Of a stretch of 64,000 bases of DNA, positions 10,191 to 21,670 are shown piece after piece. The translations under genes and the position numbers were made by a program. The DNA is taken from positions 124,001 to 188,000 of the forward strand of contig JAYKKR010000022.1 of the NCBI GenBank assembly GCA_036971615.1. The letters run 5' to 3'. The notes beneath the pieces were generated by a model. That model was not told the DNA's origin and did no database searches. It was given only the letters and a program-made list of their open reading frames with translations. Source of the DNA: Amyloporia xantha. Lineage: Eukaryota; Basidiomycota; Agaricomycetes; Polyporales; Adustoporiaceae. Each line of letters begins with the position of its first letter. Within the stretch, counting starts at the first letter, position 1.

Positions 10191-13100
10191 GTGCATTTTC
10201 TGATTTTATTTTATCACGCAGTGCGGGGACCGGTCTACTTTAGCTTATGGGTTTTTATTTAATCATGATGGACCATTGTACCTCTATTTCTCCTAATTTA
10301 TGCTATTTTGTTTGTTTTTGGACCTGGGCCCGAATGCGAGTAGTTAGCATCCAGTTGAAATATATACTTGATCCTGTAGATTACCTGTCTATTCGAGGTG
10401 TCCTCGTCTATCGTACTATGCATGTGGTCGTCACGATCTCTGCAAAAAACGTGTCTGGTAGGCTCATTCGTATATTGTTTGGGATGATGAAAGTGGCTTA
10501 ATTCCGCAAGTCAGTACTGGGGATTATGGCTTTCATGTAGTATGAGGCCGTAAAGTAAGCAATGAGTGTAGATTCTAATCTCGGCTGTTACCGATGTTTG
10601 CGTGAGGAGTGGCTGCATCACGCTCGTCGGCGTCGTCCTGCGTTGTCGCATCGATATCCTTGTGCAGGCCTTACATTTATAGCTAGCGTCTGCGGCAATT
10701 ATTGACAAAAGACAAATATGTCCACTCGTTGCCTTGTGGTAGACTGACTTTGCTGCAAATATATCTCACGACCCTTATCCCTCGCTCGCCTCCAATTTTG
10801 CTTTCTTCATTTCAAGTCTTATGATGGGCGCGTTCGAGACTTCGAGTCGTCCGCTATCATTGAATGGACAGATTCTCAAGAACGTCATTTAACCCGATCA
10901 AGCTTCGGGTGTCCTTGATCGCGGGAGATAGTTGAGGTCTAGCCTTATGAAAGGACCTTTACCACACTACTATGGGCTCGATTCACCTTGGGTTTTGTGC
11001 GCTCTACTAGTACCTCGCGTGCTATGCGCTCCCTTTGTAAATTTTGCACATATAGACCACTTTGGATGGCTGAGGGATGGTTGGTGCATTACTTTCATCA
11101 AAAGAATAAACGCTCATGGAGACCGAGAACGCTCTCTAGCTCTTTTCAAATAGCCACTGCTGCTGACTACTTGCGTCTTCCAGATACGGCAAACGGCAAG
11201 TCTTTGTCTTCCAAGGTGAATGTGTGTTAGTGGATGACTAATCTCGCTCTCAGCTAGTTACAAAGCCAGGAATGTGCCGCCGGTATCGGCGGATTTCATC
11301 CCAGCCAGTTCGATGTGGTTTCAAATTATATCGTTAACCTGTCAGTGTCGCATGATTTCTCACTGGCTTAAGCTTTTCACCCTGGTAGGCCGGTGATTGA
11401 ACCAGGTATGATCATTGTTACTGCCCAGGAGAATGCCTTTCTGAGAGCTGGCGTATTTCCAAATTTTCAGGGTCCTCCTGCTCATTGATCGATTGCGTCC
11501 ATGCTGTTAAGCATTCTAACGCACAGTAAAAACCGTTGTGTATCATATCCCAGCGTTTGAATTGACGTTGTCTGGTTCTTTGCCGATATCCATGCGTCCG
11601 CTGTTGTGGAAAGTGCTTCATAGCTCTTATACGACGTATCCTCCACCCCGTAGTCTTGCACCGGATCAGACCACACTAGACAGCGCTGGAATGACCCTCT
11701 ACGTTGACAGTCTGCAGACAGGGTGTCTCAGGGTACGGCGTGTGTTAATAGAACACGGTCAGTGCTGTCAACGAAATTAGATCCGTGGGCTTCTTCCACA
11801 AGCACCGCCGACCTACCTGTGTGTCTGAACCTTTAGATGACAGATGACAAGATCCGAGTTGAGCTCTGATTGCGCCTTCTGCAAACAGGATTCTGACTGG
11901 AGAGGTCGTACTCTCGGTTAGCAAGCAAGTTCCGCGTAAATCACACTGGGATAGCGACCAGAACGCTGACCGTTTCGACTTTCTGTTTACCGTACAGTCT
12001 GGCCGGAACGGACGTGGTGCATGAACGTCGTGTTCCTCAAATAGCAACGCGCGCGCAGATCACGTTACCCATGCACGGTGCGCGTAGCGCTACTGGGCGC
12101 TTGGTGCTAAGTAGAACCGTCACTGCAACAAGCGATCAACTTCCGAAGACTGGTGAGATGACCCAGGTACGCAATTGGGAGATGTCTCTTACTCTTATGA
12201 AGCGTCAACCCCTGTCCGATGCGCTGTGAAGACAAGAAGAACTATTCGAACACGACACCACAGTAAACTGGACCACAACTGCACAACGTCCGTGATCAAT
12301 CAAGCCAGAGGCTGACGGTGTCGACAGTTCCTCACTGGCACTAAGCGGCGTCGGATCTGAGGCCAGAGGTTCACGGGCCTACGTGGCACTCTGCATAATG
12401 TGGAACGGGAATCCTAAGCAAGATGCTATGCCGATGGCTTTCGTAGATCCTGGGTCTCGGATGCACATATAATTTAACATTCTCGCATCATGGCCTTCCC
12501 TTCTCCTTATGGTCACCCTCCATGAAGAAGGGCCCGAGTAGGTGGGGTACCATAGAAGCAGGCGACCTACACATTCCGCGTGGCCCACGTCGATGTCAAG
12601 TTTCGCACGAAAGTATCTGTGTCCCGGATCAGTCCGAGCGCAGTACGGGCGTAGCAGCGATCAATTTTCAAACGATCACGACCAGACTTACTACTTTGAG
12701 TACTACTCGAACTCCTTCACGCCATTTGCGCAGCATTCGTATGATGAATAACGGGCGCCTTTCGTCCACAATCAGACAGATCGACTCGGGGGCTAGCGCA
12801 GACCGACTTAACAACATGCGCCAAAAGAATTTATCCACCTCATGGAGTCAATGATCACGGCTGTTTTGAAGCTTGAAGGATACTATAACCATTGGATTGG
12901 ACGCGATGTGAGTCCCAGCGCTTGGAGCCTATATGTCATCTTTCTTCGTTGGACACTATGCTCGACTTAAAGAAGGGTGATGGCCAGCATCATGCCAATG
13001 TATCACGCCATACATGTATGCTAGTCGCTTCACTTTTAACGGCGTCCTGTGTCCAAAGGTAATCCACTTCATAAGCGCGCCGACGTCTGTCTATGTCGTT

Positions 13101-13310
13101 CACCCTATCTGACACTCCGAGTCGGGTTTTGTGCAACAATGGCAATGATACCTGGCGCCTCCTTGACACCTTCGTCCCTTGGCGAACGCGACCACAAAGA
13201 CGACATTCTGCATCTACGATAATTCGCATCTGCAGCTCGCTACCTGCTGCTGACCACCTTCTATCACGGCGTGCGCGATATGTACGACATGATATGCACA
13301 GGTCAGATTG
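10191..13310. other. Gene-poor intergenic region
   Basis: About 3.1 kb without a recognisable gene. Near 12490-12750 an ATG frame (MAFPSPYGHPP) and a later open stretch rich in Tyr, Asn and Ser (ending QHSYDE) could belong to one unassigned gene, but I could not join them with convincing splice sites. Confidence 0.35.
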
Positions 13311-13318
13311 ATATATAT
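13311..13318 (+). promoter_or_regulatory. TATA box of zinc-finger paralogue 2
   Basis: ATATATAT lies about 150 bp upstream of the ATG at 13464, matching the promoter layout of the other two paralogues. Confidence 0.5.
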
Positions 13319-13463
13319 ACTCTGTACGTCGTATCACGGCCCTCAGTTTGAAACCCTGTACTCGTCGTGTTATATCATACAGTGAGTCTTCCACTTAATG
13401 CGCTTTGTAGGTGCATTGATCATAAAATCGGCACACGTCCACTTGTAGCTTCTTTGGATCGCA

Positions 13464-13784
13464 ATGGAACCCGTCCGATGCAACTGGGGGCCCCGCCCCT
13501 GCAACATGCTCTTGGACGATGTCACCCCTGCCGGAATAAATCGGCACCTAAAGGAACATCACTTGGCGGCGTGGCATAACAGAGACCGCGGCTACTGCCA
13601 ATGGACAGTGCCGAATGGTCAATGCAACGGAGGGGAACTGTTCTACGAAAACTTCGGAAAACATGTCGCAGCCGTGCACCTGCACGCTCTGCAGGAAGTC
13701 TGCCCTGGATGCGGGGGCTTCTTCTCAAGGGCAGATGCGCTTCATCGTCACAGAGCGGCCTACTGCAATGGATCGTCAGGCTAG
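13464..13784 (+). CDS. Small three-finger zinc protein, paralogue 2
   Basis: An intronless 106-residue frame beginning MEPVRCNWGPRPC. It has the same three zinc modules as its paralogues: C-x-W...C with HLKEHH, then CQW with GKHVAAVH, then C-x2-C with FSRADALHRH and a terminal YC. The second module has CNGGEL where paralogue 1 has CGTEL, with the second cysteine moved by one place. The C-terminal tail is only four residues (GSSG). It lies on the same strand as paralogue 1, 3.3 kb away, with non-coding DNA between them, which points to duplication as separate transcription units. Confidence 0.8.
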   Translation: MEPVRCNWGPRPCNMLLDDVTPAGINRHLKEHHLAAWHNRDRGYCQWTVPNGQCNGGELFYENFGKHVAAVHLHALQEVCPGCGGFFSRADALHRHRAAYCNGSSG

Positions 13785-15288
13785 TTGTCGTCGAATGTTG
13801 ACGGGCTGAAGTTTTTCGGTGAGTGACTCATTCCTGTTTCTGTCGAATAAATACTGATTCTGCATCACAGCCAATGGACTGTTCTGATCTGCATGATTCC
13901 GGAGATTTATGTCTTTGAGATCCCTCCTTCCCCTTTCCCTATTTTGCTTGCTAAGATACACGAGCGTTTTGAATATTTCTTCCTTCCGTCACATCCCGAT
14001 TTAGTGATCTGTGTGCATTGTCAGTTAATACTCGCTCTGCAGGCAGATGGGACTGCTAGCTGCGAATGTTGCAAGATCGCGTCGAGTCGATGTATTTACA
14101 TGAGTGTTGTAGGTTTGCTAGTCGGTTTGTGTATTGTCAAATGTAACGGAATTTCCGGCAAGTCTCATTTAGGAGTCAAACTTTCAGCAGAATACATGGC
14201 ATGTCGCCACTAGTAATAATAATGCCTCAAGAAAACGGACGACAGTATTTGTCCGAGACATGGTCGGTGGGTATGGGGCGTGCAAGTCCATAAAGAATGT
14301 CCTCCAGTACACTTTCGCTTCGACAAGCTCAAGAAAGCACAAGCTCAGGTTGTTGAGCACAGGAAGGAATAAGTGTCTCGCGTGTGTGACTTACCCACTC
14401 GCACAATCGTCGATCCTACCATAAAGATGTGTTGGAGCACGCGGTCGTGGTGAGCTCGCAAGCTTGGCCGCGATAGTACCTGACCAGAAATGGATAGGGG
14501 GGGTATATAAAGTATCGATTTTCATGCATGTACCTCACGCGATTGCCCTTCGGGCATCGCCTACGCCCGGGACACTCGCGCTCTCGGTTACCGATTTTCG
14601 TTTGTTCTCACAAGATGGACCTCGGAGTAGCCAGTCGGGATTGAAAAGCAATGGCCGATGGTCCATATATGGAGTTCTGCTTGATTAGTCTGCTCAAATC
14701 GAGAATTGTCGGCCTTCTCCCATGAATGAATGCCCCATTTTTTCTTTCCAAATTCTCATTGACTTCCTTTACCAGAGCTGGCGGTGAAATATTAAGTGTC
14801 TAAATGCGCTTGATCTGTAAAGGCCCGGAGTTGCAGAAACAGCACCAAGAACGTTGGATCCAATACTTTGAGATAAGGATAGGCATACAATCCGGAGCGA
14901 TTCAGCACTGAATAGAGTCATGGACGCAATGTTAAGCATGATATTAACACATAATCACTATAGTACGGGGTAACTAATGAGGTGCTCATGGTCATGTCCG
15001 AGGTCGAGGTGGTGGACATGACAGGTCAATCATGTGAACGCTTATCACCGGAAATAAATGAATGACAAAATACAGGAAGCCGTATGAGTGACAATTAAAT
15101 ATGAATCATGGTGCATACGTGTGGAACTGTAGGCATAAAACGGTATTCATGCAGAAGTCCAGCCTCAATCATAAGCAGTCCATGAATTTGATAGCTCTCA
15201 ACTGAAATCGAAGTCAGCCTTTTGAATTCAGCCAAGATCGAAACAAGCTCACCTCAGAAACCAAAGTACACCGAAGTCGAGCAAATAC
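13785..15288. other. Intergenic region between zinc-finger paralogues 2 and 3
   Basis: Holds the 3' flanks of two convergent genes. Only short frames are present, and no domain or repeat is recognised. Confidence 0.45.
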
Positions 15289-15621
15289 TCAGTTGCCTGC
15301 AACGGGCGGACCCTGGCAATAAAGGTTCATGTGACGAGTAAGTGCATCTCGCCTTGCGAATCGCTTCATGCAAGCATTGCACTGCTGCCTCATAGCACCT
15401 AGATGCACACATCTGATATGTTTGCCAAAGTTGCCATAGAACATCTCAGATCCACAGGTATCGCCGTCATCGTCCTGCCACTGGCATTCACCACGTGATC
15501 TGTTGTGCCAATCATCGACATGAAATTCCGCGAGATGGCGGTTGATGCCAGCAGCGGATGTATCGTCCAAGTCGATACCGCAGGGCATCGTACCCCAGCG
15601 ACATTCTACTTGTGCTTGCAT
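15289..15621 (-). CDS. Small three-finger zinc protein, paralogue 3
   Basis: An intronless 110-residue frame, convergent to paralogue 2. The start is the ATG giving MQAQVECRWGTMPC; the frame is open for a few codons upstream but has no earlier ATG. Modules: Cys-x-Trp...Cys with HLAEFH, then CQW with GKHIRCVH, then CNACMKRFARRDALTRH with a terminal YC (C-x2-C-x12-H-x4-C). The third finger keeps the R-x-D-A-L-x-RH recognition-helix pattern. It shares LDDTSAAGINRHL with paralogue 2 and LDDTS with paralogue 1. Confidence 0.8.
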   Translation of the reverse strand: MQAQVECRWGTMPCGIDLDDTSAAGINRHLAEFHVDDWHNRSRGECQWQDDDGDTCGSEMFYGNFGKHIRCVHLGAMRQQCNACMKRFARRDALTRHMNLYCQGPPVAGN

Positions 15622-15767
15622 TGGCAGTTGCAATAACAGAGTCCCCTAAACATTCCCATATTGAATATTCCGTTATCCAATTGTCTGGAAAAGACGAAAA
15701 CTCACTGTTGACTAGGGGTACCTGGCTTGAGCTGTGGGCTGGGTGAGTCGGATGGCATGTGAGATGA

Positions 15768-15773
15768 TTTATA
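15768..15773 (-). promoter_or_regulatory. TATA box of zinc-finger paralogue 3
   Basis: On the minus strand the site reads TATAAA, about 150 bp before the ATG at 15621. This is the same spacing as in the two plus-strand paralogues. Confidence 0.55.
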
Positions 15774-18578
15774 CCAGTAGGTCCTTCCGCCGCAACAACA
15801 GGAGGTGGACGCGGCCGGGCGTATCCAATAAATCATTCGAGTGGTATGAGGAGGCAAGAAAACGTTTAATAACTTGTGGACATAAAGAAACGCCATCCGA
15901 CCGCCCGCGCGAAGCAAACGATGGAGACAGGACTGCGCCTGACACCCACACATAGTCGCGAAGTGTTCAACAATTGGATAGTTAAGACACTGTATTACCA
16001 GTTTACGCAGTACTCATGCGGGAAAGCAGTGAAGACCACTGGCGGCAAGAAGAAGCCTAGAGAGTTCAGCAAGGATAGAACAAATTATTATACGAGTTGC
16101 AGAGCGTCTGCAACCCTCGTCTTCGTACGAGGATTAGTAGTGTGTGCCCTCTTTTGGACACCGAGACGGACGTGAAGTAATGAGGAGGTTGAAACGTCGT
16201 CTGAGGGCATGGTGGCTGTTAGTAGAGGTGTTATTGCCATTATTCGCAACATGGGGGCCGATCACTGATGGCGATCGATTTATTTCGCATCAACATATCT
16301 CAAACAACTAGGACGCCGAGCGATGTCTTGCGTCACTGTATTAGTCTTCTGAAAGAGGTTCTTACATCTCGTCTGCACGGCTAGTCGACTAAGCTATGAT
16401 ATGTCTGTTACAACATGTATCTTTGGAAATTTCCTCATCGACACGTTGCGACAAACAATCAAAGCAGGTTTTGGATCGGCTTTGACACCTCATCGTGACC
16501 TCGCTAGCGAACGTCGTGCTCGACATTATTATACTTACTGTACTGCAGTGTATCCCACAGAAATCATACGTACATAAGTTATAACAAATCGATTACCGAG
16601 ACGCCAGGAATCTCTGCTATTCTTGTTTCTTCCGCCGAAATTGAGTGGTTAAGGAGGACACCATCCTTTTTGCATCACGTTACATCTTTGTCAAATTTCG
16701 CTGGATCCGTGTGTATCCTTAGCTCCGTCCAAGAGGCACGAGGATGTGGCATGGCAAGTGCAAATTCAGGGTTGTATCTTGTGCATCACCGACGGATCTC
16801 GACTTGATTAGAGCGTGGTTCCTGATTGACCGACTATTGACCAAGCCTCATTAATCTATGTCGCACTTCATCGGACGGGATTGAGGTGTAAATCAGACAA
16901 TTCAATCAGTGTTACACGAACTGCAGTCAAACGGAAACCTCCTCACGAACACGTTCGTAATCATGCGCGCGCCGCGCGGGTCGAGTGAAATCGTATTCAG
17001 AGTGCTTCCATCAACTGTGCCCCTGGAGTACACGGATATGGAAAGGCCTTTCCTTCGCAGAGGGTGAAAAATTCCATTAACATATCTGTAAAAATGCCCG
17101 GAAACCCATTACATCCAAGACATTTCTGGTGGATGCTTTACGTCTCGGTATTCAGGATCATCCAGACAACGCTACCTTGTACTGAGATTATACGCTGATA
17201 CATATTGAAACATGGCCCTAGCGCGCATCCTTGAGTTGAGATGATTACCGGCAGCAGGCGGTGTGGAGAACGGGAGGCACCCGCATGTTCGACGGTTTAG
17301 GCATGACTAGTACTCAATCGTACAAGCATGTGCAGATGACGCATGACGTCGAACACATAGCACAATGCCTACCAGCTCTGGAGCGCAAAATTCGTGATCG
17401 GACTTACTATTTCCACCGTCATGATTGTGCTGAAGGTCTTGTAAGTGCCCGTGATCTGCGGAGGCAAAGTGCTTTCCAATGAACGGACCATTCGCTCACG
17501 TCTGGTTATAGAGTCTATCGTCCGTAGAATGCTGGGACAATTTCAACGAACCTCTCAGCATGGTTATGACCGCATGATTCGGACCACCCTAGGGCTTGAC
17601 TTGACAAAGGTGTCATAGAGCACATGGGCGGGTGTATAGATCACAGAGATACATCCACCATTCCACCTGGATGGATACCCGTCGTACTTAGAGAAAACTC
17701 AGTTCCCCAGCCGCTATCTGAGGGAAGGACACGTCCAGGTAGAGCTACATTGCTCTCGATGTCCAAAGGAGGGTTAACAATGGAGTCCTTCAACGGAAAT
17801 GCCGCAATTTTGTAAATTGGCTTTCCGTTTCATATGCGGTGTCATGAGAGAACGCCAACACGTGCTGAAGAACAGAACCAGAACCATCTGGATCAAAACA
17901 ATTAAGATTATTTTCGATCTGTTAGGTACCTGACTCGGGAAAATGACCTACTTCGCCGATTTCTGGGGAGACACATTGATAAGAAAACAGGGACTACAAT
18001 AGTTAGGGTCAAGACCCGTTTCCGTAGAACCGTCCTGTTATCCGACGGTGAAAATAAGAAGCTATGCAAGTGAGGTTGAAAATACCTCGTTTGGTGGACC
18101 ATGAGACGCGTAAAAGTTCTTGTATCCACACTTGACAGCGGCAAAGAAATAGAATTAGGGGTGTCGAAGACTGACCTAACGTGGACTGAGTGTGAAACAC
18201 CTCGTGATAATGTCAATTGCAGCGGTATTCCAGTCCAGACAGCCACCAATTGCACCAATGGCGATTGCATGAACTGCACAATTTCCGCTTATTGCCTCTA
18301 TCACATACCTGCGTGCTCATTCGCATGATCTGGGCCAGTTAGATCATGTCTACGAACACAATTGAGGACGTCACCAGGTACAACGCTCTTTGACCCTAGT
18401 CGACTGTGGACAGTCGCAAAGCGACGCGATCTATACAGCATACAGCTTCGTACAATCCAAGGGAGGGTTCGTCACATCAGGGAGGTCAAAGGTCGAATCA
18501 TTGATGGGAGCTTCAATCAGTACAAAAATAAACACGTGGAAAGGAAGAAATGCCACTGCTCTTCGGTGATCCGAAACA
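15774..18578. other. Gene-poor intergenic region
   Basis: About 2.8 kb with short unrelated frames only. A cysteine-containing 75-codon frame near 18100 has no signal peptide or family match. No terminal inverted repeats or transposase motif were found. Confidence 0.4.
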
Positions 18579-19631
18579 TCAGACGACCGCAATTGGTCGA
18601 GGAACATTCACCACCTCGGCATTGCTTCCGGCCTTAGACAACTCCTCCAACCTAAGCTTCTCCTCTTCCAACATCTTCTGCTGCAACAGAACCCTCCTCG
18701 GCGTGACGCGTCTCCTCTCCATAGTCGGCTTGAACTCGAGCCTGTCCACTCCAAGAGCCTTGAGTGTCTTCAACTCAACCAGACTATATTCGTTAGGGTC
18801 GTCCCGTGCAAAGTTGAACGGTTCTCGCAACGATACAGGAGGATTCGTGATGACCCGCGCCTCACGCAGGTGGTTCTTCGACGCCGAGTGCAGCATGAGC
18901 GGGTGCATAAGCACTACATCGCCAATCTCGCCCGTGACCTCTACGAAGCGCGAGCAGCGCTTAATCTCTTTGAGATGCGACCAGTATTCTGGGTCGTCCT
19001 TTGGCTCTGACGCAGTACTCGTAGAGGGGGTGAACGACAGCCCGGTGGGAAGCACACCTTCCGGGTGTGCAGCAAGGTATGGGGCGATGATATCGATGCC
19101 GTCGGGCGAAATGAATGTTCCTCCGCCGCGAGGCTTAATGTCAGAGAAAAGCGGAATTACGAGCATAGCTTGCTCGGGCGAGTCCAGGAAGTGCACGAAG
19201 AAGTCGCCATCCACGTGCCAGTTGTCAAGATCCTTCGGGTCAACGTGTTTGTCAGGGCCCTCGAGTTCGGGCGTGCCGAGGTTCACGATAAAGCTATCAC
19301 CCCAAGAACTGCTCTGGTCGTCGATTCGCTCTTCCCCGCCCAGCAGATCCTTCATCGCATCCCATGCCTAGCCGTAGGTCGATATCAGATCGATGAGCAA
19401 TGCAGGTGAGAATCAACAAACCTTTGGGGCGAAAGAAGATACCGCCTCGCGTTTATGCCAAGGCATATGAATACGCTCACGATCCCAGGTCGACTTGTCG
19501 TTCGGGTTAAGTCCGAGCCGCACCCACATGTTCTTCGTCCACTCAGCCGACTTCTCCTTCGAAAAGGCCTGCTTGATTACGATGTAGCCATTCTGCATGA
19601 AGAAGTCGACGTCCTCCTCTGCGTATACCAT
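18579..19631 (-). CDS. Phytanoyl-CoA dioxygenase-like 2-oxoglutarate/Fe(II) oxygenase
   Basis: Two exons (19631-19422 and 19367-18579; intron 54 nt, phase 0) give 332 residues. The N-terminal FFMQNGYIVIKQAFSKEK is the typical opening of the PhyH fold. Iron ligands are visible as H-x-D in NWHVDGDFF and the distal His in LMHPLMLHSASKN. The 2-oxoglutarate-binding Arg would be that of EARVITNPP. A proline-rich SDIKPRGGGTFISPDGI loop precedes the distal half. The C-terminal 50 residues are charged and helical (MLEEEKLRLEELSK). It should be a soluble dioxygenase hydroxylating a small molecule. Fungal members act in secondary metabolism and lipid turnover; the substrate here is unknown. A long opposite-strand frame over this gene is a shadow. 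Confidence 0.85.
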
Positions 19632-21041
19632 GATAATACACTGTCATCAAACTACCGAAAGCCGTACGCCAATGAGAGAGAAGGTTGACTTACGCGTGAG
19701 ATACCTATATTCTTTCACCATTTCGACTGCTCGTCCCAAGACCGATGGACAGGAGTTACGATTGAGCAACAGAACTGGGCTGTTCCCGCTATGTGGAAGG
19801 TGAGCGCCATTTTATCTTCCTAGGTGCGGGGAATATTCGGCGCAGCCGCGCTGGACTAAGGTCATATGCCCTCGTTCCCCTTTCTCCTAAAACGCCACAG
19901 TCGAGACCTGGGACGTCCTCGAAGGCCTCGTGGACAAAATGTGCAAAGAACGAGACTTTTGAGGTCATGAGCCACAGCGATCGCAGAATTGTCGACGAGT
20001 AATGAATGGAGAGGTAACACATGTGCTCCTGGGCACACCTAAGCATGTGTTCCGCGTGGGCCCCCGTGCTGGGAAGAACTAGAGCAGAGATATATATCCC
20101 TGAACCAATTGAGAGAGGAACACGATCTATCTTTTCCACTAGAATATATCTCGGAGCATTCACTAATATTCGGTCAGCAGTACCTGTTTTTGTACTCATG
20201 TTGTTTACCTGCAATGCAGGTAGGCTCAGCTTTGGAGTGGCTATGATCTGTAGGGAGAACCGGAGTAAGCAGAATTAGCACAAAAGAGCACTACCGTGTG
20301 TCCTAATAACTTGCACTGTTGTTCAACCTCCTGATCACACATCACGTATTCGCGTGTTGCCTCTCCCATCGGGCATCTCTTGCGCACCTGATGGACCCTG
20401 CAGGCATAGCAAGTCATGCGGCCCGGCGGTGCTGAACAGAATGCTGTATCGATCAGACAATGATCAGCAAGCCAGGGAAGAAGACGTGTAGTCTACCTCT
20501 TCTGTACTGGATTTATATCTGAGACATGTAGCTGTTGCACTGGCGTGGCACGTCCGTCAGATATGGGGTAATTCGGTGCAAGGAGTTGTCAAGGTTGTCG
20601 AGCTCCTAACCATCAAGTATACGATGTGAGTAGTCACCGATTCAATACAAGACCATATGCTGTTCGTGCATGGATATCTGGTGGCCAAATCGAAAGGATG
20701 GCTAGACATCGCAGGGTGTTTCCGGAGTGGAATGCCACTACTTGAGCTGGTAACCCTTGACCAGATACAATGACAGCTATATGTCAACCTCTGATCGGGT
20801 GGCAGTATACACACTCCAACTTAGTAAACGGCGCTGATTGTATAGGGTGATGGTAGTACAGATCGATGACAGAAAACCTGGACACTGCAGTCCTGAAATG
20901 ATAGCTACACTGCTACAAATAATGTTAGGCATATCGGTGACAACGATCAAGTCATATAACGTACTTACACAACCCAACTGACGGTCTAGAAGGAAGTCGG
21001 TTGACACTAGATACAAATCGATGTTACTGGCGCTCCACACG
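19632..21041. other. Intergenic region
   Basis: No gene is recognised. A TATA-like element on the plus strand near 20090 has no obvious gene behind it. Confidence 0.4.
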
Positions 21042-21444
21042 TCAGTTAACGGTCTTCATCGCTGCATCATCGAAGGGATCCCCAAATTCTGGTATTGAAT
21101 ACAAAAGCGTCAGAATGAAAGAGGTACCGCACAAAGACGAACAACGCACGCCCACGCAATTGCTCGACAAAGTGCGGGTCAACCAACTCATCCTTCGTTC
21201 TCGAGATTGGTTCCCTCGGTTCCCATGCGCCAAAACCAGGCCGTCTCGGAAACTCGTCTCTCCTTCTACTCTTCATCTCGCGAGCACCGGGGTTTCCATT
21301 GAACCCACTGCGGCGCTTGCTGCCAGGGGACGTGAGTATGCTGACAGCATCGGTGAGCGCAAATCTCATGCTAGAGCGTTCCTCTGGAGGGGGTGTCCCC
21401 GAATCTGAGGACGACGATGAGTTCGCTTCCATGGGCGAGTACAT
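21042..21444 (-). CDS. Conserved-looking small protein, function unknown
   Basis: Two exons (21444-21156 and 21088-21042; intron 67 nt) give 111 residues. The start could also be the second Met four codons later. The N-terminus is serine-rich, followed by a basic middle (SRRRDEFPRRPGF) and an acidic end, DPHFVEQLQFGDPFDDAAMK, that is restored exactly by the splice. The gene is divergent from the KHE1-like gene, with 226 bp between start codons. Its first codons are also present, broken, in front of the second KHE1 copy, which shows that the pair was duplicated together. There is no known domain, signal peptide or membrane span. Confidence 0.6.
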
Positions 21445-21670
21445 TGGTCGATAGACACCAGGGTGTTGAATCAAGCTAGACAGAGCTAGACGCGTGGTTA
21501 AGCGCCTATATACGGGCTGTGAATATATGGCGTCTCCGACTAGCGCCCACTGCACAGATGCGTCATATAATCTCATATTAAAGACCTCCTTTGAATTCCT
21601 TTAATCTCTGGTAGTTTTCTCAATGCTGTAGCTTGTGACCTGGTTCAGAATAACTCATAGACGTGCGGAA
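21445..21670. promoter_or_regulatory. Divergent promoter of the small protein and KHE1 copy 1
   Basis: 226 bp separate the two start codons. A TATA-like CTATATACGG lies near 21510. The homologous interval in front of KHE1 copy 2 (23577-23802) has diverged and no longer serves an intact leftward gene. Confidence 0.5.

Noticed and set aside
12480..12960. Possible short gene starting MAFPSPYGHPP
   Set aside because: No convincing splice chain or family match.
18550..19371. A 273-codon frame on the plus strand
   Set aside because: Antisense shadow of the PhyH-type oxygenase, which has clear catalytic motifs on the other strand.
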